From Dehalobacter alkaniphilus (GTDB lineage Bacteria; Bacillota; Desulfitobacteriia; Desulfitobacteriales; Syntrophobotulaceae): DNA of 64,000 bases. The notes beneath the pieces are model-generated. The model was given only the letters and a program-made list of their open reading frames with translations, searched no databases and was not told the DNA's origin. This document shows, one piece after another, positions 52,570 to 60,862 of this stretch. The stretch covers positions 496,001-560,000 of the forward strand of contig CP148031.1 in the NCBI GenBank assembly GCA_040500365.1, written 5' to 3'. The position numbers and the translations under genes were made by a program. The number at the start of each line of letters is the position of its first letter. Position 1 is the first letter of the stretch.

Positions 52570-53206
52570 CTGGGAATAACCTTTCAGCAAATTTTCTAAG
52601 CTCAGCTGCTTCATCGGAGGTCATGTTGTTACCGGCTCTTGCGATTTCACGTATATCTGAATTGGAAGATGTAACAACCCCTTCTTTAGAACAGCTTTCT
52701 GAGTTTATATCGATAATATCAATTCGAATTTCCTTATACTGATCTAACTGGCAAGTTATTGAATAAAACTCTTGTTCTAATTGTTCAATCTGTTTTTGCC
52801 AAATATCAATATGCATGATTAACTCTTGTTGATTTATAGTTCCTGCGTTATTTTCAAGATCTTGGATGTTTTGGCGTAATACTTCAGATTCTTTTCTCTT
52901 AACACAAATTATTTCATAAATTTCTTTTAATTTTGTTTCTAATGTAATAATTTCTTTATTTACCTCATCTAAATTTAGATATCCTGCAGCATCCATAAAA
53001 TCTCTATATGTTACATTTCCGTAGGCTGTTTCAGCCAACTTTTTTAAAATATCAGGAGTTGGCGGAATATCTCTTTTTAGGTTCAAGAAATTAGAAATAT
53101 AAGCACGAGAAACTCCGCTATCGCGAGAATAATCTTCATTCGATCTATCTCCACGCGCTTTCTCTAATAGATTTTTGAACTTTTCTTTATCAAACACATT
53201 AAACAC
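52547..53206 (-). CDS. Phage repressor-like XRE protein with coiled coil
   Basis: 219 residues from GTG 53206 (GTG 53197 also possible). N-terminal helix-turn-helix of Cro/CI type (EDYSRDSGVSRAYISNFLNLK, about 24-44), then a long coiled coil (about 80-165) likely for oligomerisation. There is no S24 self-cleavage domain, consistent with induction through the ImmA-type peptidase encoded next. Transcribed leftwards from the divergent operator region. Confidence 0.85.
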   Translation of the reverse strand: MFNVFDKEKFKNLLEKARGDRSNEDYSRDSGVSRAYISNFLNLKRDIPPTPDILKKLAETAYGNVTYRDFMDAAGYLNLDEVNKEIITLETKLKEIYEIICVKRKESEVLRQNIQDLENNAGTINQQELIMHIDIWQKQIEQLEQEFYSITCQLDQYKEIRIDIIDINSESCSKEGVVTSSNSDIREIARAGNNMTSDEAAELRKFAERLFPDAFKKNS

Positions 53207-53222
53207 ACTCTCTTTCGTAAAT

Positions 53223-53312
53223 ATAATAACACTTATATGGGTTCGTGTAAATATATTTTCGCTACCTCAGTAACGTTACCCTATTGACGATATTATTTGA
53301 AAGTGTTACCAT
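53223..53312. promoter_or_regulatory. Divergent lysogeny control region with operators
   Basis: Leftward promoter: TTTACA (plus 53246-53251) and TATTAT (plus 53223-53228), 17-base spacer. Rightward: TTGACG (53284-53289) with a weak -10 near 53307-53312. Operator candidates share a GTGTTA/TAACAC core: TAACACTT (53227-53234, on the leftward -10), palindrome GTAACGTTAC (53270-53279) and AAGTGTTA (53301-53308, in the rightward spacer). This is the layout of a repressor/Cro switch. Confidence 0.7.
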
Positions 53313-53346
53313 ATTATCGTAAATGAAATAACGAGGAGGCGGAGAT

Positions 53347-53604
53347 GTGAGAGCAAATATTGAAGCTGTACAAAAACATCTTGAACAAAAGTTTCAAGGC
53401 AATAAAACTAAATTTTCCGATGTTCTAAGAATCAATAGGGCTCAATTATCTAAGATTTTAACACACAACGAAGGAGCTGGAGCATTGTTCTTTGGGGAAC
53501 TGATTAGGTATTGTGATGAAAATAGTCTTAATTGGAGGGAGTATATTTTTTTACCAGATGGCGTTACTATGGTTACGGATGAATTTCATAAGAATGCAGT
53601 GTAG
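53347..53604 (+). CDS. Cro-like DNA-binding protein
   Basis: 85 residues from GTG 53347 behind GAGGAGGCGGAG. A short helix-turn-helix (KFSDVLRINRAQLSKILTHN) fills the middle of the protein. It is the first rightward gene after the control region, as cro is in temperate phages. No closer family recognised. Confidence 0.75.
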   Translation: MRANIEAVQKHLEQKFQGNKTKFSDVLRINRAQLSKILTHNEGAGALFFGELIRYCDENSLNWREYIFLPDGVTMVTDEFHKNAV

Positions 53605-53694
53605 ACCTCAATAATTCAATAAATTCTGTACTTAACCAAATTGAGAACAAAGCGAGGTAAAAAAATAAATTACTGATAGAGAGGAGGCGTAGCT

Positions 53695-53949
53695 TTGGAG
53701 CCTGCAAAGATAATGGACTTTCCTAATCAGAAAAGGCCAGAGACGCTCTTAACTGTAAAACAAGCGTCCCAGGAATTTGGAATCGGCAGAGATCGACTAT
53801 ATCAGTTAGCTCATACCGTTCCTAAAACCGGATTCCCTGCCTTGTGGTTCGGCCCTAAAACGGTTAAGTTTCCACGTGAAGCACTTCGAGAGTGGCTTAG
53901 CAGCGAGAGGGGGCGACAGGCGTTATTTCAAACCATGAAGGGAAAATAA
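53695..53949 (+). CDS. Excisionase-family DNA-binding protein
   Basis: 84 residues from TTG 53695 (GAGAGGAGGCG site). A winged helix of the MerR/excisionase type (LLTVKQASQEFGIGRDRLYQL, followed by a wing around GFPALWFGPKTVKFPREALREWL). Such proteins direct excision with the integrase or repress early promoters. The role as Xis is inferred from family and element context. Confidence 0.75.
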   Translation: MEPAKIMDFPNQKRPETLLTVKQASQEFGIGRDRLYQLAHTVPKTGFPALWFGPKTVKFPREALREWLSSERGRQALFQTMKGK

Positions 53950-53973
53950 AAAGAAAGAGGAGGGTGTGTAACT

Positions 53974-54168
53974 ATGAAGGTATACGAAAGAATTCAAAAT
54001 TATTTGAGAAATAATGGGCTCAAACAAAAACATGTTGCTGATAAGGCCGGGTACACAGAAAAGCAATTCAGCGCAATGATGACCGGTCGCAGAAAAATCT
54101 TTTCTGAGGACTATATTCAGATTTGTAATGTCTTACATGTCCCGGTAACAGCATTTATACCGGAATGA
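53974..54168 (+). CDS. Small XRE-family regulator
   Basis: 64 residues, all helix-turn-helix (LKQKHVADKAGYTEKQFSAMMTGRRKIF...). Third DNA-binding gene in the rightward early cluster; preceded by GAGGAGGG. Target unknown. Confidence 0.82.
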   Translation: MKVYERIQNYLRNNGLKQKHVADKAGYTEKQFSAMMTGRRKIFSEDYIQICNVLHVPVTAFIPE

Positions 54169-54186
54169 TAAAAGAAAGGAATAAAC

Positions 54187-54789
54187 ATGCCAAATCTAAC
54201 CATGATCCAATCTGTTAAGAAGGAAAAGCCTAATCTAACACATATTTATCTTAAAAATTTAAGGCTCTGTGCAGAAAAAACGCTTTTATCAGATAATAAA
54301 AAACTTAAAGCCTTTTATTATCTGGCTAAATTCATAGTTGCCGATATGTGTACGAAAAAATTTGATCAGCAACAGAAGCTTAATCTTGTCATGACAGATA
54401 GCCTTCTGTTGGAGGGGGTTAGTGTCGATAGGTTTGTTCAATTCTTCCCGATCACAAAGAAATACAACGGTAAACACGAATGGAAAGACTATTTCAGTGT
54501 TATTGGGTCACTTAAAGAAAACGGGCCGGTCATTAAAGAACCATTTGAATTTCTTTGGGATTATGACAATTTGCTTACGAGCTTTTACCTTGTAGAAAAA
54601 ATGTCCTTAATGTCGCATGCATATGAAGAGGAAGCCGCTAAAAGCATTATTGAGGAATGCTTTGGAATTAAGCCAAAACAGCTGCTCAATATAAATGGCA
54701 AAGAGGTCTTATTCGACCCAGACACAAGCAAAACAATTCCGGTAAAACCTCATAAAAGAAAGCCGAAATGGATTAAGTCGGTAAAGTGA
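54187..54789 (+). CDS. Hypothetical phage early protein
   Basis: 200 residues, basic C-terminus (KPHKRKPKWIKSVK), no membrane segments, no motif I recognise. It starts 18 bases after the previous gene with an AAAGGA site, so it is in the early operon. Confidence 0.7.
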   Translation: MPNLTMIQSVKKEKPNLTHIYLKNLRLCAEKTLLSDNKKLKAFYYLAKFIVADMCTKKFDQQQKLNLVMTDSLLLEGVSVDRFVQFFPITKKYNGKHEWKDYFSVIGSLKENGPVIKEPFEFLWDYDNLLTSFYLVEKMSLMSHAYEEEAAKSIIEECFGIKPKQLLNINGKEVLFDPDTSKTIPVKPHKRKPKWIKSVK

Positions 54790-54871
54790 TTAAGCTTACC
54801 CGATGATATCGGGGAACCTATGAGATAAGTACCATATTTTGTGAATGTTTTAAAAAGAAAGGGGTTTCACT

Positions 54872-55120
54872 ATGTTGAGTTTTAACCAGGATAAAATCTA
54901 CACGGAGATTTATGGCCTTAGACAGAAGAATGAGTTATATAACGATGGACTTAAGGAGCTTGAGGTAGCAGTAAAAAATAATGACCATAACGATATAAGC
55001 GACGCCATTACCACACTGGAAACGGCTACGATTGATATTACTTATCACAAAGGTTTTCAGGATGGAATGCAGTTTATCTTAAATACTTTAAATGGAACTG
55101 AAGCAATTGAATTCAAATAA
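54872..55120 (+). CDS. Hypothetical small helical protein
   Basis: 82 residues, acidic, predicted mainly helical, with a strong AAAGGGG ribosome binding site. No family recognised. The C-terminal HKGFQDGMQFILNTLNG resembles small phage proteins of about 80-100 residues found in early regions. Confidence 0.65.
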   Translation: MLSFNQDKIYTEIYGLRQKNELYNDGLKELEVAVKNNDHNDISDAITTLETATIDITYHKGFQDGMQFILNTLNGTEAIEFK

Positions 55121-55227
55121 AAAAGCATTAACTATTCACCACAACAGTTAATACCCGCAAAAAATATTTCATTTAAAATTATAACAAGGTAAAGATTTGT
55201 AAACCTAAAAAAAGGGAGAGGTTAATT

Positions 55228-55527
55228 ATGCAACCAAAAAATATCGTGCCAGATGAAAAATCTGATGATTTCATGAAGATTTTTAATAATGTGAATCTTG
55301 GTATTTACCCACTTAATGATATCCAGCGCACTGTCGGACAGCTTCAGGCCCAGTATTCTGATTTATTTACATTAAGCTTAGCACTATATCTATTAGGCCA
55401 TATAGATGGAGTCAGAAGCGAACGTAAGCGCAGGAGAGGGAAAGTAGCAGTATGGATTGTCAACAGTAAACTAGACAGATTTGTTAAGGTAAATGGTTTT
55501 ATACTCCAGAGGACTAAGGTAGCCTAG
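55228..55527 (+). CDS. Hypothetical protein, 3' end altered by IS insertion
   Basis: Present frame: 99 residues. The first 75 are native; before the insertion the gene would have ended ...KVAV-stop, because joining the two copies of CAGTATG restores TGA at that point. The last 24 residues are read from the IS terminus. The native part has a central hydrophobic helix (LFTLSLALYLLGHIDGV) like small phage proteins near replication genes. The insertion probably leaves function intact but adds a tail. Confidence 0.7.
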   Translation: MQPKNIVPDEKSDDFMKIFNNVNLGIYPLNDIQRTVGQLQAQYSDLFTLSLALYLLGHIDGVRSERKRRRGKVAVWIVNSKLDRFVKVNGFILQRTKVA

Positions 55528-56304
55528 TGTTGAATGAATTCGCTTTTCATTGAACCACTTAATATAAGACTTCAATTCATTCTCTAGGTGTTCCAGTGAT
55601 ACAAAGCGTCGGTTTTTCACAAACTCTGTCTTAACTAGTTTGAAGGTAGCCTCGGATACGGCGTTATCATAAGGACAGCCCTTCATACTCAAAGAACGCT
55701 GAATATTAAAGGTTGAAATTACTTCATCAATTAGCTGGTTTTTAAACTCGCTGCCACGGTCTGTATGAAACATCCTAATATTATGTAGATTGGACTTCAC
55801 GCTAGCAAAAGCCCGATATACCAGGGCAGCGTCTTTCGCTTTGCCACAGCTCTGTCCAATTATCTCCCGATTAAATAAATCAACGAGAAGGCAGATATAA
55901 TGCCATTTGGTTCCTACTCGAACATATGTCAGGTCGCTAACAACGGTCTCCAATGGCACCGCTTTTTCAAATTCCCGATTCAATTCATTCTTGATTTCAG
56001 CTTCGTTGCATTTGGTTTTGAATGGCTTATATTGAGCTACTGTGTATGTTGAAACTAAGCCATTTTTCTTCATCAATCGACCGATTCGGCGACGAGAGAC
56101 TGTTAAATTCTTCTTTTGAAGCTCAATCTTAATCTTTCTGGTACCATAGACCCGTTGATTTGATTCAAAAATCTCGATAACGTGCTGCTCAACATCGTCT
56201 TCAACTTCCTGATAGGTTGATTTGTAGTAATAACTACTGCGATTCACTTGTAGGACTTTACACATTGCTGATACCGAGTATTTGTGGGCATTTTGCCTTA
56301 TCAC
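55471..56304 (-). CDS. IS3-family transposase OrfB (DDE integrase domain)
   Basis: 277 residues from GTG 56304. N-terminal HTH_21-like part (YGTRKIKIELQ), then the rve/DDE core: Asp in VVSDLTYVRV, Asp in FHTDRGSEFKN and Glu in SEATFKLVKTE. It is in the -1 frame relative to orfA and is normally made as an OrfAB fusion by frameshifting. The classic A-AAA-AAG slip site is not evident here. Appears intact. Confidence 0.93.
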   Translation of the reverse strand: MIRQNAHKYSVSAMCKVLQVNRSSYYYKSTYQEVEDDVEQHVIEIFESNQRVYGTRKIKIELQKKNLTVSRRRIGRLMKKNGLVSTYTVAQYKPFKTKCNEAEIKNELNREFEKAVPLETVVSDLTYVRVGTKWHYICLLVDLFNREIIGQSCGKAKDAALVYRAFASVKSNLHNIRMFHTDRGSEFKNQLIDEVISTFNIQRSLSMKGCPYDNAVSEATFKLVKTEFVKNRRFVSLEHLENELKSYIKWFNEKRIHSTLGYLSPLEYKTIYLNKSV

Positions 56305-56306
56305 GT

Positions 56307-56591
56307 CTACTTTCGTCCCATGATCAGCGCGGCTTGCTTTAAAATATCATTTTCCATCAACAAGCGCTGGTTTTCTTTGCGAAGTTTTATGAGTTCTTTC
56401 TGTTCATCACTAAGATTATCTTTTTCACGAAATGAACCTGTTTTCTCATGTTGTTTCGTCCATCTGTCAAAGGTTGAACCACCTATATCATATTCCTTCA
56501 GAATTTCGGCTCTCGGTTTGCCGTTCAGATATAACTGAACCATTTGATTCTTGAATTCATCGGTAAAAGATCTTCGTTCTCTTTTGGTCAT
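56307..56591 (-). CDS. IS3-family transposase OrfA (HTH)
   Basis: 94 residues. HTH_Tnp_1 fold (RSFTDEFKNQMVQLYLNGKP, STFDRWTKQHEKTG) followed by a leucine-zipper helix (ELIKLRKENQRLLMENDILK) for multimerisation. Stop is at 56307, 3 bases before the orfB start. Confidence 0.93.
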   Translation of the reverse strand: MTKRERRSFTDEFKNQMVQLYLNGKPRAEILKEYDIGGSTFDRWTKQHEKTGSFREKDNLSDEQKELIKLRKENQRLLMENDILKQAALIMGRK

Positions 56592-56670
56592 TGTCTTTTG
56601 CTCCTTTGATTATTACTTTTAATTTACAAGACCTTAAGAAAACTGTCCAGTTTAGTGTAGCCTATTCAGT

Positions 56671-57156
56671 ATGAACACTATAAGAGTTTTATCAAGGAAA
56701 GAAATGATCGATACCCCGGCATTTCTTACTACGGGCGAAATAGAGGACTACGGCTTTGTGGTTTTATCCGCAAAGCCGGTCCCAACAAAATGCCCACTGT
56801 GTCAGAAAGAGTTAGTTCGCTTAGGGGTAAGATCCCTATACAAAAATACAATAATCAGCTGGAAAGAAAATCTTGAACCCTGCACCTGCGAATTATCAGT
56901 AAAGAATGAAAAGTCCACACTTATGAAAGGCTTACTTAAAATTGAGATAGCAAATAAAGATGGCAATAAAGTTTTAAGTGTCCATGAGGATTCCGGAGAG
57001 CTCTATTTTAATCTATTTGAATCAGATAAAAATGGACATTCAATCTCCATGGAGAAAGAGAAATTCTTGCGATTATTTTCACGATTATTAAATCTTGATA
57101 TCACGACCAAGAATAAACCAGAACATGAGCCTTTGGAACTGATGATAATGTGGTAA
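56671..57156 (+). CDS. Hypothetical phage protein with Cys pair
   Basis: 161 residues. The N-terminal half has CPLCQKEL and later CTC, a possible zinc site; the rest is mixed alpha/beta. The ATG at 56671 was originally overlapped by the stop of the gene now left of the IS. Its former ribosome binding site (AGGAGAGGG near 55431-55439) is now 1.2 kb away, and no replacement is visible. Expression may therefore be impaired. Confidence 0.7.
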   Translation: MNTIRVLSRKEMIDTPAFLTTGEIEDYGFVVLSAKPVPTKCPLCQKELVRLGVRSLYKNTIISWKENLEPCTCELSVKNEKSTLMKGLLKIEIANKDGNKVLSVHEDSGELYFNLFESDKNGHSISMEKEKFLRLFSRLLNLDITTKNKPEHEPLELMIMW

Positions 57157-57194
57157 TGCATAAATATCTAAGTAGAAGGGGTAGGAGTGCTCAA

Positions 57195-58118
57195 ATGGCT
57201 GCGGATGTTCAAGTTGAAAACGGATACACAAGAATAGCAAACGAAATATTGGAACACATTGCTAAATTGAGGCTAAGTCCTACCCAATACAGCCTTATTT
57301 TTGTGATTTGGCGCTATACCTATGGGTTTGGTAGGAAAGAACATAATATGTCTTTAACCTTCCTTGGAAATGCAACCGGTTTCGATATTAGAAACATTCG
57401 GCGGGAACTAAAAAGATTAGAAGAGAGAAAAATTATTATCCAAACCATTAATAAAACCAAACGAGTAATTTCATTCAACAAAAACTATGATGGATGGATA
57501 TTATTGCCGGACAAAACAAACATGGGTGAAATCACCCTGGGTGAAACTGCCCTGGGTGAAATAGACCATGGGCAAAATCACCCCCTAAACATGGGTGAAA
57601 TCACCCAAGGATCTATGGGTGAAACTACCCACCAAGAAAGAAATAAAGAAAACTCTAAAGAAAATATATTAGGCGAAAATTTTTTCGCCGGTGAGAGTGC
57701 ACCCCATAATTCCGGGCAGGATCTTTTTGAGGAACCAGTCTTAGAAGCAAAAACAAATGAGCCGTCAAAAAGATCTTATAGGACCAAGAAGAATAAGGAG
57801 GAGCGTTCATTCCCTGTCTTCGATGAGGTATGGAAGAAGTATCCCCTTAAGAGGGGAAAGGGGCAAATTAGGGATTCAACCAAAGATAGCATCGAAAAAC
57901 TAGGAATTGAGATTATTGCAAGATGCATTGACCGTTATAAAAAAGCAAAGCCAAGCTGGCAACATTGGCAATATGGCTCAACATTTTTCAATTCTGGCTA
58001 TAAGGATTTCTTAGATGGGAATTATGAGGAGAGAGACGGGCCAGAAAATCAATATAACGGTCCCTTTGGGGTGACGGTGGCTAATCCTGAAAAAATAATC
58101 AGACGGGATGATTACTGA
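57195..58118 (+). CDS. Phage replication initiator (O-like)
   Basis: 307 residues from ATG 57195 (GGAG site nearby; an open GTG at 57150 is less likely). The N-terminal winged-helix domain is of the phage replication protein O type (GYTRIANEILEHIAKLRLSP, IFVIWRYTYGFGRKEH). A central repetitive segment (about 110-146, repeats of MGEI/T) is encoded by iterons. The C-terminal domain (VWKKYPLKRGKGQ, WQHWQYGSTFFNSGYKDFL) resembles helicase-loader-interacting parts. Its stop overlaps the start of the primase-helicase gene. Confidence 0.87.
   Translation: MAADVQVENGYTRIANEILEHIAKLRLSPTQYSLIFVIWRYTYGFGRKEHNMSLTFLGNATGFDIRNIRRELKRLEERKIIIQTINKTKRVISFNKNYDGWILLPDKTNMGEITLGETALGEIDHGQNHPLNMGEITQGSMGETTHQERNKENSKENILGENFFAGESAPHNSGQDLFEEPVLEAKTNEPSKRSYRTKKNKEERSFPVFDEVWKKYPLKRGKGQIRDSTKDSIEKLGIEIIARCIDRYKKAKPSWQHWQYGSTFFNSGYKDFLDGNYEERDGPENQYNGPFGVTVANPEKIIRRDDY
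57524..57630. other. Iterons: candidate phage replication origin
   Basis: Six 14-base imperfect palindromes of consensus GGGTGAAATCACCC start at 57524, 57539, 57554, 57570, 57593 and 57617. The first three are at exact 15-base period. Copies 1 and 5 are perfect (GGGTGA-AA-TCACCC). They lie inside the initiator coding sequence, as the lambda-type origins do inside gene O. Confidence 0.8.
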
Positions 58119-59941
58119 TGGACAGTACAGAACTCAAGGAATCATTAGGGCAACGAGCCAGAGATATTATTTTATCGGGATTAAATATTAAGCCAAACAA
58201 AACGGAATTGATCCTGTGCCCGCTACATCCCGATAAGAACCCCTCTATGTCATGGTTTAAAGACGGTCTAATGTGGAGGTGCCATGCTTGCGGCGGAAAG
58301 ATCGATATTTACGATTACCTAACGAAGTTCGAAAATTTAAGTTTCATCGAAGCAAAAGAGAGGGTTGCCGACATGATAGGCTTTACCCTAGAGCCTAACC
58401 GAGCCACTAAAAAGCAATACATTCTTCCGCAAATTAAGATGCGGGAATTATCAAAAGCAGCGATTGACTTGATGGCGGTCCGTAAGATAACGAAACAAAC
58501 CTTGGATGCATGGAGAGTTAAGGAATCAACCTGGAACGGCGTCAATGTATATGTTTTTCAGTATTTTCAAGATAACACCCTGAAGCATGTGACATATCGG
58601 GAAATAAAGCAGGGCGGATTAAAAGGCGGTTGTGAAAAGAATACCGAGCCAATTCTCTGGGGGATGTGGCATGTGGAAGATGGTAAGCCCTTAGTGATTA
58701 CAGAGGGCCAGCCGGACGCAATGGCAATCTGGCAAAGTGGATACAAAAACGTGGCAAGCGTCCCCAGTGGAGCGAATAGCCTGACATGGATTGACACTTG
58801 CTGGGACTGGCTGAAAGGTCGAGAGGTCATCTTATGGGCCGATAATGACAAAGCTGGAATAAACATGGCCGATAACATTTCCCGCAGGCTCGACAATGTG
58901 AAAGTAGTTCACGCCGAAGACCTGAAAGATGCTAATGAAGTCCTTTACAAATACGGACCTGAAAAGGTTTTGGAAATCATTGAAAGCGCATCAAAGCAAA
59001 TACCGAACGGTCTCTTGGATTTATCTCATGTCGAATACAAAATAGCCAACGAATCAGGGATTGAGACAGGTTTTTTTGAATATGACAGCCATGTCGAGGA
59101 CTGGAAGGAAGGAGAATTGACTATAGTTTTCGGCAGGAACGGAGAGGGAAAAACGACTTTTATAAGTCAGATTATCGCTCACTGCCTTGAGAAGAAAGTC
59201 AAAACCTTCTTGTATTCCGGGGAAATGTCAGAATTTAAAATTCAGGACTGGCTTTATAAACAAATAGTTGGCAACAAACAAGCCCATATGCAAGAGACTC
59301 AGGCAAAGTACAGGATAAAGAGGGAAATAAAGCCGGAAATAGTCAAGCAAATTAAACAATGGCATGAAGGGATACTTTATCTATTCGATCGGAAGGAAGA
59401 GAAAATTGCTAAAGACCTGGATAAATTCTTTGAGTTGATGGCTCTAGCTGCCAAACGCTACGGAGTGAAACTTTTTATCATTGATAACCTGATGTCGAAG
59501 CTGGAAGAGAATGCAGACAGCCTTTATTCAGACCAAGCTAATTTTGTCCAACGCTGTAAAGACTTTGCCGGCAACGGCAGGGCTCATGTAGTTCTCGTAG
59601 CTCACCCGAACAAGGAAAAGTGCGAGATCAAAAAGGACGAAGGGAACCTTACTAAAACCGATATTTCCGGCAGTAACAACATCCCTAATAAGGCCGATAA
59701 TATCATAGCGGTTGAGAGGGTATGGAGCCCGGATAGAGAATGTGACGCGATCATTACCAGCCTGAAAGACCGTGAATCTGGAGAAAGAAAAGCTTTTAAG
59801 TATAATTTCAGTCCAAGAACATTGAGATTTTATAACAACTGCACCAGGGAGGAAGTAATTTACGGTTGGGAAAACCGTGAGAAATACGAATGGGGAACCG
59901 AAGTACAAATACCTTGCCCTTGGGATGAGGTGGAAACATGA
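58118..59941 (+). CDS. Bifunctional primase-helicase (T7 gp4 / Twinkle-like)
   Basis: 607 residues. N-terminal zinc finger (Cys34, His37, Cys55, Cys58); TOPRIM primase core with the Glu in VITEGQPDAMAIW and DNDKAG; then a RecA/DnaB-like helicase with Walker A FGRNGEGKTT (about 340) and Walker B-like KLFIIDNLM (about 452). The family unwinds and primes at phage forks. Start codon overlaps the initiator stop (TGATG), showing tight coupling. Confidence 0.93.
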   Translation: MDSTELKESLGQRARDIILSGLNIKPNKTELILCPLHPDKNPSMSWFKDGLMWRCHACGGKIDIYDYLTKFENLSFIEAKERVADMIGFTLEPNRATKKQYILPQIKMRELSKAAIDLMAVRKITKQTLDAWRVKESTWNGVNVYVFQYFQDNTLKHVTYREIKQGGLKGGCEKNTEPILWGMWHVEDGKPLVITEGQPDAMAIWQSGYKNVASVPSGANSLTWIDTCWDWLKGREVILWADNDKAGINMADNISRRLDNVKVVHAEDLKDANEVLYKYGPEKVLEIIESASKQIPNGLLDLSHVEYKIANESGIETGFFEYDSHVEDWKEGELTIVFGRNGEGKTTFISQIIAHCLEKKVKTFLYSGEMSEFKIQDWLYKQIVGNKQAHMQETQAKYRIKREIKPEIVKQIKQWHEGILYLFDRKEEKIAKDLDKFFELMALAAKRYGVKLFIIDNLMSKLEENADSLYSDQANFVQRCKDFAGNGRAHVVLVAHPNKEKCEIKKDEGNLTKTDISGSNNIPNKADNIIAVERVWSPDRECDAIITSLKDRESGERKAFKYNFSPRTLRFYNNCTREEVIYGWENREKYEWGTEVQIPCPWDEVET

Positions 59942-60213
59942 GCGGAATAAAAATTACCTGGTTAGGGCTTAGAAATAATCGGGAAAAGTTAATATGGGCA
60001 GATGCTTTCCGGACGGGTGTTGACGCAGGGGAACGGATGAAGGAAGAGGTGAGGGGGCTTGCCAGAGACATTGGAACTCAAGAGAGAATACAATCGACTC
60101 CTGGAGAGGCAGAAGAGGGCTGCAGAATGGATGGACTCCCCGGATCGGACGGACGACTCTCGGGTAGAGAAGTGGATGCCAGAGTTTCAGAAAATATTAG
60201 CCGGGTTAAATGA
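59938..60213 (+). CDS. Hypothetical small protein overlapping next frame
   Basis: 91 residues. The start overlaps the primase-helicase stop by ATGA, which supports translation. The first about 40 residues look protein-like (IKITWLGLRNNREKLIWAD), whereas the C-terminal half lies over the following gene in another frame and looks compositionally random. Either a true overlapping gene or one that has lost its original stop. Confidence 0.45.
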   Translation: MSGIKITWLGLRNNREKLIWADAFRTGVDAGERMKEEVRGLARDIGTQERIQSTPGEAEEGCRMDGLPGSDGRLSGREVDARVSENISRVK

Positions 60214-60280
60214 CATCATTAACACGCTTGGCTTATGTAATACTACAGAGAAAGAACGCTTAAACGGTTTTCAGATATGA
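60059..60280 (+). CDS. Small coiled-coil phage protein
   Basis: 73 residues from TTG 60059 (or TTG 60071). Heptad-rich helix LELKREYNRLLERQKRAAEW followed by a second helix (EFQKILAGLNDIINTLG) looks genuinely coding. It overlaps the preceding frame by 155 bases and the next gene by 4 (ATGA). Purine-rich GAGGTGAGGGGG precedes it. Confidence 0.6.
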   Translation: MPETLELKREYNRLLERQKRAAEWMDSPDRTDDSRVEKWMPEFQKILAGLNDIINTLGLCNTTEKERLNGFQI

Positions 60281-60834
60281 AATTATCCAGGAGGACAAGA
60301 GAATTGAACAATACAGAAAAAACAAACCCTTATGAGGTTTTAATCCAAGAACTAAGTGTTATTACTAACAGAGTAGAGTATCTAAAAGACTTAGAGCATC
60401 GGATTAGTAATGAGCAAGATCCCAAGGAAAAAGAGCTTATGTATAATACCTATATTTCTGTATCAAAGCTGAATTATAAAGAGCTTCAGGACTCAAGCAT
60501 TAAAGCTATGGCTGCAAATATTGAGACGATTACCAGGGCAAATGATGCATCAGAAAAGTTAATTGTGCAAAATGAAGTATTAAAAGATAAGCTGTTTGAA
60601 GAAAGAGAAGCGCACGAACAGTTTTATGATCACCTTTGTTTCTGTATGATGGTTGATCCTAAAGGGACATTTGAAATGATTTTAGACCAGGTTGAGAGAT
60701 CAGAGAAGATTAAAGATCAATCCGGGACGGCTTGGGAATGGTCACCTGGCTTTCCACTTATGGCTAGGGTTAGGATGGCATATAGATTGATTTTTGGGGT
60801 TAAGGAAAGAAGAGTACTTCAAGAACTACAGTAA
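60277..60834 (+). CDS. Hypothetical phage protein with coiled coil
   Basis: 185 residues, starts by ATGA overlap. Long helices with coiled-coil character (about 20-115: NRVEYLKDLEHRISNEQDP, AANIETITRANDASEKLIV) and a C-terminal part without recognised motif. Function unknown. Confidence 0.7.
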   Translation: MKLSRRTRELNNTEKTNPYEVLIQELSVITNRVEYLKDLEHRISNEQDPKEKELMYNTYISVSKLNYKELQDSSIKAMAANIETITRANDASEKLIVQNEVLKDKLFEEREAHEQFYDHLCFCMMVDPKGTFEMILDQVERSEKIKDQSGTAWEWSPGFPLMARVRMAYRLIFGVKERRVLQELQ

Positions 60835-60862
60835 TTTTGCAGTATGACGAGGAGGGGTTAAC

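Larger units (their letters stand above)
55455..56666 (-). mobile_element. IS3-family insertion sequence
   Basis: 1212 bases with orfA and orfB on the minus strand. Terminal inverted repeats of about 35 bases (55455-55489 and 56632-56666) agree at 27 positions, sharing TAAACT(A/G)GACAG and TTAAGG. CAGTATG flanks both ends (55448-55454 and 56667-56673) as the apparent target duplication, longer than the 3-5 bases usual for IS3 elements, so the exact ends could be a few bases different. It separates two early phage genes that formerly overlapped by ATGA. Confidence 0.9.

Noticed and set aside
55138..55180. TTAACT/AGTTAA inverted repeat as a terminator
   Set aside because: Six-base AT-rich arms without a following T-run; too weak to call.
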